From Planctomycetaceae bacterium UBA2671 (lineage in GTDB: Bacteria > Planctomycetota > Planctomycetia > Planctomycetales > Planctomycetaceae): 63,764 nt of DNA. How positions within the stretch are numbered: the first letter of the stretch is position 1; every line of letters begins with the position of its first letter. The stretch lies in NCBI GenBank assembly GCA_002359185.1, contig DEML01000098.1:21003-84766 (forward strand). Reading direction: 5' to 3'. The notes below the pieces were generated by a model. It saw only the letters and a list, made by a program, of their open reading frames with translations, did no database searches and was not told where the DNA came from. Positions 63,739 to 63,764 of this stretch are shown in pieces. A program made the translations under genes and the position numbers.

Positions 63739-63764
63739 CCCGGGTGGCGGGGGCGCTCCGCGTT
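63739..63764. repeat. start of a GGGTGGC-type repeat, cut by window end
   Basis: CCCGGGTGGCGGGGGCGCTC at the right edge resembles the GGGTGGC-flanked palindromes at 39743. It is truncated so the family call is tentative. Confidence 0.4.

Overview
The window reads as a chromosomal segment of a planctomycete, most likely Planctomycetales close to Gimesia or Rubinisphaera. That placement is inferred from gene content, not from an rRNA. The supporting content is two DUF1559-type prepilin-like proteins, a DUF1501 Tat protein, a DUF4159 protein fused to an alpha-toroid, PQQ-like propellers, a Ser/Thr kinase of the HRDxCPxN type, squalene-hopene cyclase, futalosine-pathway MqnA and MqnC, few Shine-Dalgarno sequences and many short palindromic intergenic repeats. 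Base composition looks close to 50% GC. I see no rRNA, tRNA, CRISPR array, integrase, transposase or phage gene.

Layout. 0.1-6 kb: a Tat-exported PQQ-like propeller, a 46-residue SFPASDPP microprotein, an ornithine cyclodeaminase family enzyme, a secreted Asn/Pro-rich protein, a decayed ParE-type toxin-antitoxin pair and an aldo/keto reductase. 6.3-11.5 kb: a tightly packed run of toroid-DUF4159 protein, propeller-cytochrome c protein and NagA-like deacetylase. 11.5-16.7 kb: a GntR/YtrA regulator with a long palindromic operator, then an ABC ATPase, permease and partner membrane protein, followed by a convergent DUF2817 peptidase-like gene. 17-20.5 kb: an extremely cysteine-rich secreted HEAT protein, a large HEAT protein and a small membrane protein. 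20.5-23.2 kb: squalene-hopene cyclase followed by a CBS-pair protein. 23.5-31.6 kb: small proteins, FtsH, a PQQ-like propeller, Rpe, a phosphoglycerate-mutase-fold protein lacking its catalytic histidines, AccD and a kinase. 31.7-36.4 kb: UvrD-type helicase, DUF167, TatD and AsnS.

36.5-43 kb: membrane and prepilin-like proteins, an AT-rich methyltransferase and the glycogen branching enzyme. 43.4-47 kb: membrane pyrophosphatase, a Flp-like pilin and a SpoU/TrmH rRNA methylase. 47.4-51.1 kb: a DUF4279-like protein, DUF1501, a ketosynthase and a 50-residue membrane protein. 51.4-58.5 kb: a sugar isomerase, a glycosyltransferase, an AhpD-like protein, dodecin, DNA polymerase I and a DUF1559 protein. 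58.5-63.7 kb: homoserine dehydrogenase overlapping a GNAT gene, MqnA, MqnC and a sulfite-oxidase-fold enzyme.

Most of the window is ordinary housekeeping. The points most worth a second look are the pseudo-phosphatase at 29.1 kb, the doubly broken toxin-antitoxin pair at 4.4-5.0 kb, the 41-cysteine HEAT protein at 17.1 kb, the operator-promoter-RBS palindrome at 12.0 kb, the three-gene DUF4159/cytochrome/NagA unit, and at least five families of short palindromic repeats. I did not find a convincing wholly new defence or mobile system.
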